From contig NZ_CP109901.1 of NCBI RefSeq assembly GCF_033095805.1, positions 930,001-994,000 of the forward strand: DNA of 64,000 bases, read 5' to 3'. The translations under genes were made by a program, and so were the position numbers. Positions within the stretch are counted from its first letter, which is position 1, and each line of letters begins with the position of its first letter. This document shows positions 56,268-64,000 of this stretch, one piece after another. The notes below the pieces were generated by a model. The model made no database searches. It saw only the letters and a program-made list of their open reading frames with translations, and was not told the origin of the DNA. Source of the stretch: Serratia sp. UGAL515B_01 (GTDB lineage Bacteria; Pseudomonadota; Gammaproteobacteria; Enterobacterales; Enterobacteriaceae).

Positions 56268-57533
56268 ATGAAATCGTATTCTTCATTGCTACGGCAAATT
56301 TTCATCTTGCTCTTGTGGGGGCTTGCTTTCTACGTTGCTGGGCTTGTTTCCTTAAAGTTTGATGATCCTGACTCGCCTATTGCGATTGTCTGGTTTCCTG
56401 CCGGTGTTGCGGTTGCCGCCTTTTTGTACGCGCGGTGGCGAGAATACCCGCTGTTGTTTCTGCTGTTCACTTTTGTCAATGTCCTTTTCGATAAAGGGAG
56501 CCAGGATAATCTCTTGTTGTTGTTGATATATTCTTTCGTATCCATGCCTGCCAGTGTTGCTATTGCTTGGGTAGTTCGCCGCTTTGCACGCTTAAATGAT
56601 GATCTTCATGTGGTTTTACTGTGGATAGGGGCAACACTTGTTATCAGTGGATTGGATGCGTTGATTGTTGGCGGCGGATATGCGTTGTTGAACGGTCAAC
56701 CGGCTTTGAGTCTTTTTTGGCGTAGCTTTATTGCAGACGTTACGGGGATTATCTTTGCCACTGCGGTGGTGATGGGATTTATGAGCCGGCGCGGAACCGT
56801 CGTCACCAAGAACATACTAACTCGGTTAACAGGTGTCATTCTTTGGTTTTTACTCTGTGCCGTAACCTGGATTATTTTTGCTCATCACTGGCCATGGTTG
56901 CAGGAGCACGCAGCTGCTCTCTATTTTGCTCTGGCATGTTTACCCATCGTGTTGGTGATAGCCATTACTGTCTTGTCGGGTAACCGTGGTGCTTCCGTTT
57001 CGCTATTAGCGCTTGGCATCATCGTGATTCATTTTACCGATCTGCGTAAAGGCCCCTTTTTCATCGACGGTTTGGATTTGGCTGAATCCTTGTTGCTTGC
57101 TCAGAGCTATCTGTCCGCTACTGCTCTGTTGGTTGCGTTTATCCGGGTGGTAGAGCATGCAACTAATAGCTTCAACCCGGATACCGGCAGGATTGTTGGC
57201 AACGGTGTGCTTTATAGCCTAGACACTCGCTCTGGCACATTGTCTTGGTCGAATGAGATATCCACGCTGTTCGGGCATCTTGAACCCAGAATGCTCGATA
57301 GTGTTGACGCTGTTTTACAGCGAGTTCATCCCCTCGACCGGGATAAACTCTATAACCATTGGTTCTCATCCTATGGGCTTGTAAAAAGGCCATCGCTGGT
57401 TTTTCGCATCCAGACTGCTAATGGTGAATGGCTAACGCTGGTTGATAGCGGCGGTATCCAGATGGTGAGTGGCGAGAAGCGTGTCATTGTGGGCAACTGG
57501 CAATCCAGTCAATACCGCTTGCCTTCTGAATGA
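56268..57533 (+). CDS. MASE1-PAS membrane sensor protein lacking an output domain
   Basis: Protein of 421 residues from ATG 56268 (GAAGG upstream). The first 300 residues form a MASE1-like integral membrane sensor of eight to ten helices (LLLWGLAFYVAGLVSLKFDD, WFPAGVAVAAFLYARWREYP). A C-terminal PAS-fold follows (GVLYSLDTRSGTLSWSNEIS, then VHPLDRDKLYNHWFSSYGLV, and RIQTANGEWLTLVDSGGIQM). MASE1 proteins usually end in GGDEF, EAL or kinase domains; here the chain stops after PAS. It may signal through a partner, perhaps the next gene 34 bases downstream. Confidence 0.82.
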   Translation: MKSYSSLLRQIFILLLWGLAFYVAGLVSLKFDDPDSPIAIVWFPAGVAVAAFLYARWREYPLLFLLFTFVNVLFDKGSQDNLLLLLIYSFVSMPASVAIAWVVRRFARLNDDLHVVLLWIGATLVISGLDALIVGGGYALLNGQPALSLFWRSFIADVTGIIFATAVVMGFMSRRGTVVTKNILTRLTGVILWFLLCAVTWIIFAHHWPWLQEHAAALYFALACLPIVLVIAITVLSGNRGASVSLLALGIIVIHFTDLRKGPFFIDGLDLAESLLLAQSYLSATALLVAFIRVVEHATNSFNPDTGRIVGNGVLYSLDTRSGTLSWSNEISTLFGHLEPRMLDSVDAVLQRVHPLDRDKLYNHWFSSYGLVKRPSLVFRIQTANGEWLTLVDSGGIQMVSGEKRVIVGNWQSSQYRLPSE

Positions 57534-57567
57534 AGATTTTAGTATTTAAGGTGGGAGATTACAGCCT

Positions 57568-58893
57568 GTGATCCAGATAGCTCTGCTGTTATTTGGTCTT
57601 GATTTTGTGCGTTCCAGAGCGAAATACCTGGTGAACATTGGGATAATCTGGGGGGTATTGGGAATAGGCATCTTTATCGATGGTCTGGATGGTGTTGCTT
57701 ATTTCCCTTTGCATGTTTTTGGTATTCTGTTGCTATTAGAAAGCCTGGTTACGCTGAGTATCGCCTCGAGTGGTGTCGGTGCGCAAAAAGTCGTTCTCTA
57801 TTTTAAAGGCGGCGTTTTTTGTTTCGTTGCCATCCTGATTTTGTCTAACAGGTCTTATAGCGATCTTTTATTAGCCATCATTTTTGGCTTTGCTTACTTT
57901 GTTATTGGCCTGTTTGTCATTGCCTCCGCTTGGATAGTCAGATTTCCTCATTGGAAGAGCACACTACTCAGCGGTATTGGCCAAATTCTGTTCGCAGTAT
58001 TGATGTTTAGCCCTTACCCAATCCATTACAAGGCGACGGTATCGGCATTTTTGGGAACATTGATGTTCTTCAGCGCTGTGAGCACGGTCAAGTTGGCTCG
58101 CCGGGTGAACCGGTTACGCGAAGGAACCTCTGTTTTTGAGCTGTTGGCACCGGCCGATATTGCCAACGGTTTTGAAAAAATGGCTAAACCGTTGCAATCT
58201 GTCACTAACATCTCCCCAGATGAGTTTAGTAAGCCGCTGACAGTTCATATTTGGACGCCCGAAGGAACGGCCAACACCTCACCGATTCCCAGGCCAGTCA
58301 TCAATCGCTACATTGCGGCTGTGGATTCACAAGGGGTTATCTCGACAGGTCATGCCGCATTGGAGCTACCACCAAGTATTTATATCAGCCTTTATCCTGA
58401 GGCGGATATTGATCGTTCTCCTTCAGAGTTTCTCAATACGCTCAAGGCCACCAAGGATAATGATGTGCCTGGTGTATTTCAGCCGGACTATGCCACAGAG
58501 GCGGCAAACTGGTGTGATTCAGATCGGAAGATACAGTTCTATGAGTATAACAGCATGGCGTTGTTGCGGTTTTGGAACGTATATAGATGCAGTAAAACGT
58601 ATAATCTGACCTATCGTAACTGTTCAAGCAGTGTCGCTTATGCTTTGGAAGCTTCCCTTGATGGCGTACTCTCCAAACGGCGTAAAAAGTGGTTATGCAC
58701 ATTACGCATGTTGGTGACGCCAGAATTGTGGATCGCCGCCCAACTGCGCAAACGTGCGCTATCAATGGCTTGGACCCCAGGACTGGTGATGGATTATGCC
58801 CGCGCCTTGCAGAGTATTGTTAACCCCGATCCACAAAGTTGGTTTCAACGCGCTTTATCAAAGTGGGATTTGTTACGGAAGGCTAAAAAATAA
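57568..58893 (+). CDS. HdeD-like membrane protein with C-terminal His/Cys domain
   Basis: Protein of 441 residues from a GTG after GGTGGGAG. The N-terminal 190 residues form six membrane helices like HdeD/DUF308 (LVNIGIIWGVLGIGIFIDGL; YFVIGLFVIASAWIVRFPHW). The C-terminal 220 residues are soluble, with a His in GVISTGHAALELPPSIYISL (residue 262) and a Cys in YNLTYRNCSSSVAYALEASL (residue 352). That His-then-Cys order, with an NCSS helix start, is what circularly permuted papain-like (NlpC/P60-type) hydrolases show, so it may be a membrane-tethered cysteine peptidase, amidase or acyltransferase. This is pattern-based. It is likely co-transcribed with the MASE1-PAS gene. Confidence 0.7.
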   Translation: MIQIALLLFGLDFVRSRAKYLVNIGIIWGVLGIGIFIDGLDGVAYFPLHVFGILLLLESLVTLSIASSGVGAQKVVLYFKGGVFCFVAILILSNRSYSDLLLAIIFGFAYFVIGLFVIASAWIVRFPHWKSTLLSGIGQILFAVLMFSPYPIHYKATVSAFLGTLMFFSAVSTVKLARRVNRLREGTSVFELLAPADIANGFEKMAKPLQSVTNISPDEFSKPLTVHIWTPEGTANTSPIPRPVINRYIAAVDSQGVISTGHAALELPPSIYISLYPEADIDRSPSEFLNTLKATKDNDVPGVFQPDYATEAANWCDSDRKIQFYEYNSMALLRFWNVYRCSKTYNLTYRNCSSSVAYALEASLDGVLSKRRKKWLCTLRMLVTPELWIAAQLRKRALSMAWTPGLVMDYARALQSIVNPDPQSWFQRALSKWDLLRKAKK

Positions 58894-58921
58894 AGCCCCC
58901 TTTATAGCTAAAGAGGGCTGC
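58892..58921. terminator. Bidirectional terminator
   Basis: AAAGCCCCCTTTA-TAGC-TAAAGAGGGCT forms a stem with one mismatch between the convergent stops of the HdeD-like gene and the RND pump gene. Confidence 0.7.
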
Positions 58922-58933
58922 CAGGCGGAGGGG

Positions 58934-61900
58934 TTAGGCTTCCGCTTCCGCCGTCTCTTTCTGATTGTCGGAGTTCATGCTGCTGTAAATGACCGGCAGC
59001 ACTAACAGCGTCAATACGGTGGCAAAGCCTAGTCCAAACATGATGACTACCGCCATACTCTGGAAGAAGGCATCACTTAGCAACGGAGCCAGGCCGAGTA
59101 CGGTAGTGAAGGCCGTTAGGAGTATTGGGCGTAAACGTGAAGTGGATGCATCAATAATCGCCTCCAGCATCGGTTTTTTCTGCCGTTCCAAGCCAATTTC
59201 TTCTACCAGCACGATACCGTTACGGATCAGCATGCCGCTTAAGCTTAGCAAGCCTATCAGCGCCATAAAACCAAACGGTATGCCGGTCAATAGGAAGCCT
59301 AACGTGACCCCGATCAGTGCCAGAGGAATGGTCAGCCAGATTGCAATGGCATTCTTCAGAGAACTGAACATCAACACGGTAATGATGAACATGATCACAA
59401 AGGCGACGGGCAGGCTGGTGAACAGCCCGGCTTGTGCCTCTTTGGTGCTCTCATAGTCACCGCCCCATTCCAGTTGATAACCACGAGGCAGTTCGATGGC
59501 ATCAATATCGGGTTTGATACGTTGTAACAATTCAGCAGAGGTTTCCCCGCCTTGAGAACTTGGGTCTGCCTGCACCGTTAAGGTACGTTTGCGGTCCAGG
59601 CGCATGATGAGTGGATCTTCCCAATCGGTGGTAAAACCGCTGACCACGTTATCGATAGGAATAAATGACTGGCGTGCCTGGCTCCAGATCATCACATCGT
59701 TTAGCCGCTCGGCATTCAACCGCTCGCTGTCTGGCGTTCTTAATACAATCGGCATGAGCCTTGTACCGTCACGGTAGAGACCCACGGCAATGCCGCCAAA
59801 GCTCATGCGTAACGCACTGTCTATTTCACGTTTATCTACACCAAGCTCACGGCCAAGATATTCGGAGAACTGCGGGCGAATAACCTTGGTACGTTCTTGC
59901 CAATCGTGCATAACGCCGTCAGCTTGTGGGTCGGCACTGGCGATTTTCTCAGCTTTGTCAGCCAGTGTACGCAGCACATTTGGATCTGGGCCAATAAAGC
60001 GGGCTTCGATCGAGCTGTTATTTGACGGCCCGAACATGATGCGCTTCGCCTGAACGTTTACCTGCGGGTAATTATTACGTACATAGGTTTCTATCTGGCC
60101 GATCATACCTGGGATCTGGTTCAGCTCCTTGGCACGAACCATGACCTGCGCATAGTTGGAATATTGCCGTTGTGCGTTGTAGGTGAGCATAAAACGCATT
60201 GCCCCTTGGCCGATGGTCACCATGGTATCGCTGACACCGGCTTGTTCCCTGATATGCTGCTCTATCTGGGCTGCCATCTTCTCTGTGTAGGCAATATCAG
60301 TGCCATAGGGTAACCAGAGATCGACAAAGAAGATGGGGGTATTGGACGGTGGAAAGAAGCTCTGGCGAACATTACCAAAACCAATGACTGAAACCACCAT
60401 CAACGCAGCTAGAACCGTTAGGGTTATCGTCCGTTGGCGCAGCAGTTTAGCCAGTATGTTGCGATATACGCGGAACAACCAGCCGTCATAAGGCGTTTTG
60501 GCGGGTTCATCGGTTTTGGGTTCCGCTATTTTCTGCTTTTCAAATGCCCACTTGGTGAATACCGGTGTCAATGTTAAGGCGGTAAACCAGCTTAACATCA
60601 ACGAGATGAGCAATACCTGAAACAGCGACTTACAATATTCCCCGGTTGCGTCGTTAGACAAACCGATAGGTGCAAATGCCAAGATAGCAATGATGGTTGC
60701 CCCTAAGAGTGGGAACATGGTGCGTTTCACCACATTGCTGATTGCACTTAGGGTATTTTCCCTTTTTTGACGACCAACCAATACCCCCTCAACGATCACG
60801 ATGGCGTTATCCACCAGCATACTAAGGGCAATAACCAACGCACCGAGCGACACCCGTTGCAACTCGATATTGAACAGCTTCATCAACAGCAGGGTGCCTA
60901 ACACGTTCAGTGCCAGTGAGGCGGCAATGACCAGTCCGCTGCGTACCCCCATGAAAATCAGTAGGGTGCCGACGACGATCAGCAGTGCCAGCAAGAAGTT
61001 CATGATAAAGCCGTTAACGGCACCTTCAACTTCATGTGACTGATCATAGAAGACACTGATATCCATCCCCGCAGGTCGTTCAGCTTCCAATTGTGCCAGA
61101 CGGGCTTTTACGGCTTCACCAACCACAATCACGTTGACGTTAGGGGCGAATGACACGCCGATAGAGAGGGCTGGCCGCCCATTGGCACGGTAAATATTAT
61201 TTGGTGAGTGCGTCACTCCTTGAGTGATGGTGGCGATGTCACGCAGATAAACGCTACGTGGGTTGCCTGGTTCGCTAATCAGCAAATTACCCAGTTCCTG
61301 GACGTTGTCAAATTCGCCAGTAGGGTGCAGCCTGATCGACTCACTGCCGACCAGCAGGTCGCCTGCATTAGACACCACGTTTTGCCGGCTAAGCAGGTCA
61401 TAAAGACGTTGCGGGATAATATTGGCCGCGGTCATCTGGGCCCTGGATATCTCAATCTGTACTTCTTCCGGTATGATACCGACAATACCGACTTTGCCTA
61501 CGCCAGGTACCACCACTAACTCACGGCGTAACAGTTCAGCAAAGTTGCGCAGTTCTTGGTTGGTGTAGCCATCGCCATAAAGCGAGAAGAAGAAACCGTA
61601 TACATCGCCAAAATCATCGTTAACGAAGGGGGCACTGGCACCCGGTGGCAAACGTATTGCGGCATCGCCAATACGTCGGCGTAGAACATCCCATATCTGA
61701 GGCAGTTCAGCAGCCCCATATTCGGCACGGATATTAACGGTAATCTGTGACAGCCCAACGCTGGAGATCGAGGTTATGTTGTCGATGTAAGGAAGCTGTT
61801 GAATCGCATTTTCCAGTGGTAGGGTAACTTCCTCTTCCACTTGCTGTGCCGATGCGCCGTCATAACGGGTAACCACCACTGCAGTTTTAATGGTAAAGGC

Positions 61901-62014
61901 CGGGTCCTCCAGCCTGCCGATGTTCAAAAAGGCAATTACCCCGCCAATGCCCAGCAGTAAAATGGCCAGCCAGATACGGGTGCCGTTGTTGATAAAGTTT
62001 TCTGTCAGTTTCAT
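58934..62014 (-). CDS. RND efflux transporter, inner membrane component
   Basis: AcrB/HAE1-type proton-driven pump of 1026 residues. The start MKLTENFINNGTRIWLAILL is followed by a first membrane helix, large periplasmic loops (LPPGASAPFVNDDFGDVYGF) and two blocks of six helices; the charged VSLGALVIALSMLVDNAIVI region (helix 4, proton relay aspartate) is intact, as is FMALIGLLSLSGMLIRNGIV. It is closer to the MdtB/MdtC/VexF-like branch than to AcrB itself, but substrate is unknown. ATG 62014 overlaps the adaptor stop (TGATG). Confidence 0.93.
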   Translation of the reverse strand: MKLTENFINNGTRIWLAILLLGIGGVIAFLNIGRLEDPAFTIKTAVVVTRYDGASAQQVEEEVTLPLENAIQQLPYIDNITSISSVGLSQITVNIRAEYGAAELPQIWDVLRRRIGDAAIRLPPGASAPFVNDDFGDVYGFFFSLYGDGYTNQELRNFAELLRRELVVVPGVGKVGIVGIIPEEVQIEISRAQMTAANIIPQRLYDLLSRQNVVSNAGDLLVGSESIRLHPTGEFDNVQELGNLLISEPGNPRSVYLRDIATITQGVTHSPNNIYRANGRPALSIGVSFAPNVNVIVVGEAVKARLAQLEAERPAGMDISVFYDQSHEVEGAVNGFIMNFLLALLIVVGTLLIFMGVRSGLVIAASLALNVLGTLLLMKLFNIELQRVSLGALVIALSMLVDNAIVIVEGVLVGRQKRENTLSAISNVVKRTMFPLLGATIIAILAFAPIGLSNDATGEYCKSLFQVLLISLMLSWFTALTLTPVFTKWAFEKQKIAEPKTDEPAKTPYDGWLFRVYRNILAKLLRQRTITLTVLAALMVVSVIGFGNVRQSFFPPSNTPIFFVDLWLPYGTDIAYTEKMAAQIEQHIREQAGVSDTMVTIGQGAMRFMLTYNAQRQYSNYAQVMVRAKELNQIPGMIGQIETYVRNNYPQVNVQAKRIMFGPSNNSSIEARFIGPDPNVLRTLADKAEKIASADPQADGVMHDWQERTKVIRPQFSEYLGRELGVDKREIDSALRMSFGGIAVGLYRDGTRLMPIVLRTPDSERLNAERLNDVMIWSQARQSFIPIDNVVSGFTTDWEDPLIMRLDRKRTLTVQADPSSQGGETSAELLQRIKPDIDAIELPRGYQLEWGGDYESTKEAQAGLFTSLPVAFVIMFIITVLMFSSLKNAIAIWLTIPLALIGVTLGFLLTGIPFGFMALIGLLSLSGMLIRNGIVLVEEIGLERQKKPMLEAIIDASTSRLRPILLTAFTTVLGLAPLLSDAFFQSMAVVIMFGLGFATVLTLLVLPVIYSSMNSDNQKETAEAEA

Positions 62015-63099
62015 CACAGACCTCGCTCACGGACCCAGGCGCGCACTTCTTGATTTGGACGCAGTTCGCGGGTGCCGGCTGCGACAATCCGTTCGCCATC
62101 TGCCAGACCGGAAACGATCTGGATGCCATTAGCGGTTAATTGGCCTGTTTCGACCTGACGAGATTCAACAAACAGTTTTCCTTCACGCTCTTTGATTACC
62201 CACACGTGGGGGTGATTGCGAGCAGTATTATCCGGGTTAAATACCGCTTCAACGGGAACAATCACATTCGCCGTTTGCATGGCACCGGCCAGATTACCAA
62301 GATTTATTTTCACACTGCCGCTCATCCCCGAAAGCAGAGGTAAGTCTTGTGGACGTGGCATACTTAAAGTCATTTGATAGGTCAGCGAGCCTGATGTGGT
62401 ATTTGTGGTGTGCTCTTTATAACGGGCAGAGAACTCGCGCTCAGGTAGATTATTCAGCTGAACAACTGGTTGGTATTTTGCATTATCTTTATCAATAATG
62501 ATGAACAGGTTTTCAGGGATACTGAAAACAACATCCAGTGAATCCAGCGAATCCAATCTGGCCACTGGTTGGCCTGCTGGAATAACCTGAAAGTTACGGG
62601 CATCGACCATGGAAATGACACCGTCAAAAGGAGCACGGATCTGCATGTCGCTCACTTCTTCTTTGGCCAGCTTTAAGGCTGCTTGGGCTGAATCGCGAGT
62701 TGCTCGCTGTACGTCAAGTTCAGCACGGGGTATGACGTTACGTACACTTAGTGTAGCGAAGCGGTTAAACTGAGCCTGCGCGAGGTCGAACGTAGCTTGG
62801 CGGTCGCGTAGCCTTAACCGTGCATCAGTACTGTTGAGTTCGGCAATCAGTTGCCCCTTACTAACGCGTTCCCCTTCACGTACCAGTAATTGTTGCAGCT
62901 GCCCTGGGCGTTTAAATGCCAAGTCAGTTCGGTCACCTGCGATAATTCTGGCGGGGAATATCCTGACTCCTTGCTGCGCACCATTGGTGACTTCAAAAAT
63001 GTTCACCGGGCGTACGCTTTCGTTTTTCTCAGGTGCTCCTCTATCACAGGCGGAGAGTGAAAGTGCGAAAAGTAGAACAGCGACAAGTTTTGTTTTCAC
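62014..63099 (-). CDS. RND efflux periplasmic adaptor (membrane fusion protein)
   Basis: Lipoprotein of 361 residues: MKTKLVAVLLFALSLSACDR has a lipobox (LSAC). The lipoyl domain halves (LLVREGERVSKGQLIAELNS; MQIRAPFDGVISMVDARNFQ) flank a helical hairpin, and beta-barrel and membrane-proximal domains follow. It links the pump to an outer membrane channel, probably TolC, as no channel gene is in the operon. First gene of a two-gene operon with the pump. No regulator gene is seen next to it. Confidence 0.93.
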   Translation of the reverse strand: MKTKLVAVLLFALSLSACDRGAPEKNESVRPVNIFEVTNGAQQGVRIFPARIIAGDRTDLAFKRPGQLQQLLVREGERVSKGQLIAELNSTDARLRLRDRQATFDLAQAQFNRFATLSVRNVIPRAELDVQRATRDSAQAALKLAKEEVSDMQIRAPFDGVISMVDARNFQVIPAGQPVARLDSLDSLDVVFSIPENLFIIIDKDNAKYQPVVQLNNLPEREFSARYKEHTTNTTSGSLTYQMTLSMPRPQDLPLLSGMSGSVKINLGNLAGAMQTANVIVPVEAVFNPDNTARNHPHVWVIKEREGKLFVESRQVETGQLTANGIQIVSGLADGERIVAAGTRELRPNQEVRAWVRERGL

Positions 63100-63796
63100 G
63101 ATGTAATCTCTTCGGATCAGATTTTAAGGGAGCGATAAGTTAACGCGTAGATTTTGATACGTAATTACGCTACGGTTTATCGCTCGTCTGGACCGCTCCG
63201 GCCCTGTTCCCGCGGCAGCGTGAACATAAATGACTCGAAATATCTGCTAAATTAGGCAACAGTTAACGAGTCAAACTTGTAAAAATACGTCAGATACCAA
63301 GTGATAATCGGGTAACAATAACATCCTGATTATCTGACGGGTCTTGGATTGGGAGAGCTGTACAACGACTGATCTCCAATCCTGTTGATTACCAGCTACT
63401 CCAATTCCCTCTTTATTACCACTCTATGTTAATGAGCGTAGGTCATAACTTCTTCCTACGACAGATCCTGCTTACTATTTACGTTGTTCTTATAGGTTTT
63501 GAGTATTGTCATCGTTTCCTTTAGTTTCAATCACTCGCAACTTCTTCAAGTTTAGTGCGTTGCCACGATATCGGTAAAAATATCTTGAGGATGAAAAGGT
63601 TTCATACCGTTTGGTTGGAGGCCATCCGGTTTTTCGTATTAAAAACAAGTGAACGGTCAATCTCTCGATTGGCTATTTTCTGGGGTTCAACAGCTAAAAC
63701 TGCGCTGCGTTAGGCCTATTATTCCAGCCCCGCTGTGGATTTACCCTTGCACCACTGGGCAGGCTTAGCGCACAAATCAACTATCAACGAATACAC
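63100..63796. other. Non-coding region upstream of the efflux operon
   Basis: About 700 bases without a convincing gene on either strand. The efflux promoter must lie in the right part next to 63100. AT-rich with scattered short palindromes. A TetR or LysR regulator, common beside such pumps, is absent here. Confidence 0.5.
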
Positions 63797-64000
63797 TAGA
63801 CTGTGCCATCATTTGCACGCGAGCGCCGTGAGGTCTGGTGGACCCAATAAGCGGCGAAAATGCGCACAAATGGCTCCAGCCCAGCGTGTCGCGCCCCAAA
63901 ATCCCGTTTTCTGCGTTGTTGGGCTTGAACAGAGGCCCAGTATGTTCTTCACCCTCTGCCTTTATAACGGCTTTGGGGCTGCGACAGCACCACGTGCAAT
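63797..64000 (-). mobile_element. MITE-like element, partial at the window edge
   Basis: TAGACTGTGCC at 63797 begins a reverse-oriented, diverged copy of the element at 55777; GGTGGACCCAATAAGCGGCG, GTCGCGCCCCAAAA and GGCTTTGGGGCTGCGACAGC match it in order. A 36-bp internal block is missing. The copy continues past the window end. Confidence 0.75.

Overview
The window reads as the chromosome of a gamma-proteobacterium of the order Enterobacterales, closest in gene order and protein sequence to Serratia. The core gene order epd-pgk-fbaA-mscS-argO-yggE-argP-rpiA-serA-fau-ssrS-zapA-ygfB-pepP-ubiH-ubiI-gcvTHP-ygfF-trhA-ygfZ-sdhE-cptA-fldB-xerD-dsbC-recJ-prfB-lysS-glyU matches the E. coli/Serratia backbone. 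Several breaks (split gcvP, eroded creBCD, truncated integrase, broken transposases, a small dispersed repeat) suggest a lineage with relaxed selection, for example a host-associated Serratia; the species is an inference.

Region by region: 0-11.2 kb holds central metabolism (erythrose-4-P dehydrogenase, phosphoglycerate kinase, aldolase, ribose-5-P isomerase, phosphoglycerate dehydrogenase) plus MscS, the arginine exporter ArgO and its regulator ArgP. An Xre/RES toxin-antitoxin pair sits between serA and fau. 12.4-14.5 kb holds fau, 6S RNA, zapA and ygfB. 14.5-17.7 kb is an insertion that separates ygfB from pepP: a predicted nuclease toxin with its immunity gene, then an IS5-like remnant. 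17.7-38.6 kb is core again: aminopeptidase P and two ubiquinone hydroxylases; the glycine cleavage operon with gcvP broken in two; iron-sulfur and succinate dehydrogenase maturation factors; remains of creBCD; XerD, DsbC, RecJ; RF2 with its programmed frameshift; and LysRS.

38.8-50.3 kb is a mosaic accessory region starting at tRNA-Gly(CCC). A P4-type integrase gene cut by an IS3-family element, an intact CbeA/CbtA toxin-antitoxin pair and a 19-bp att duplication form a 2.8-kb mini-island. Next come an orphan Phd-like antitoxin with 16 perfect copies of a 9-bp repeat upstream, a broken XRE antitoxin, two IS1182-type elements with 4-bp target duplications, and small AT-rich or immunity-like genes (one YrhB/Imm35-like) separated by related spacer sequences.

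50.4-55.4 kb is a chaperone-usher fimbrial cluster with two paralogous subunits. 56.2-58.9 kb holds a MASE1-PAS membrane protein followed by an HdeD-like membrane protein with a cytoplasmic His/Cys domain. 58.9-63.1 kb is an RND efflux pump operon. At least five copies, mostly degraded, of a TA-flanked terminal-inverted-repeat element (MITE-like) are scattered through the non-coding DNA. All calls come from reading the sequence; no database search was run.
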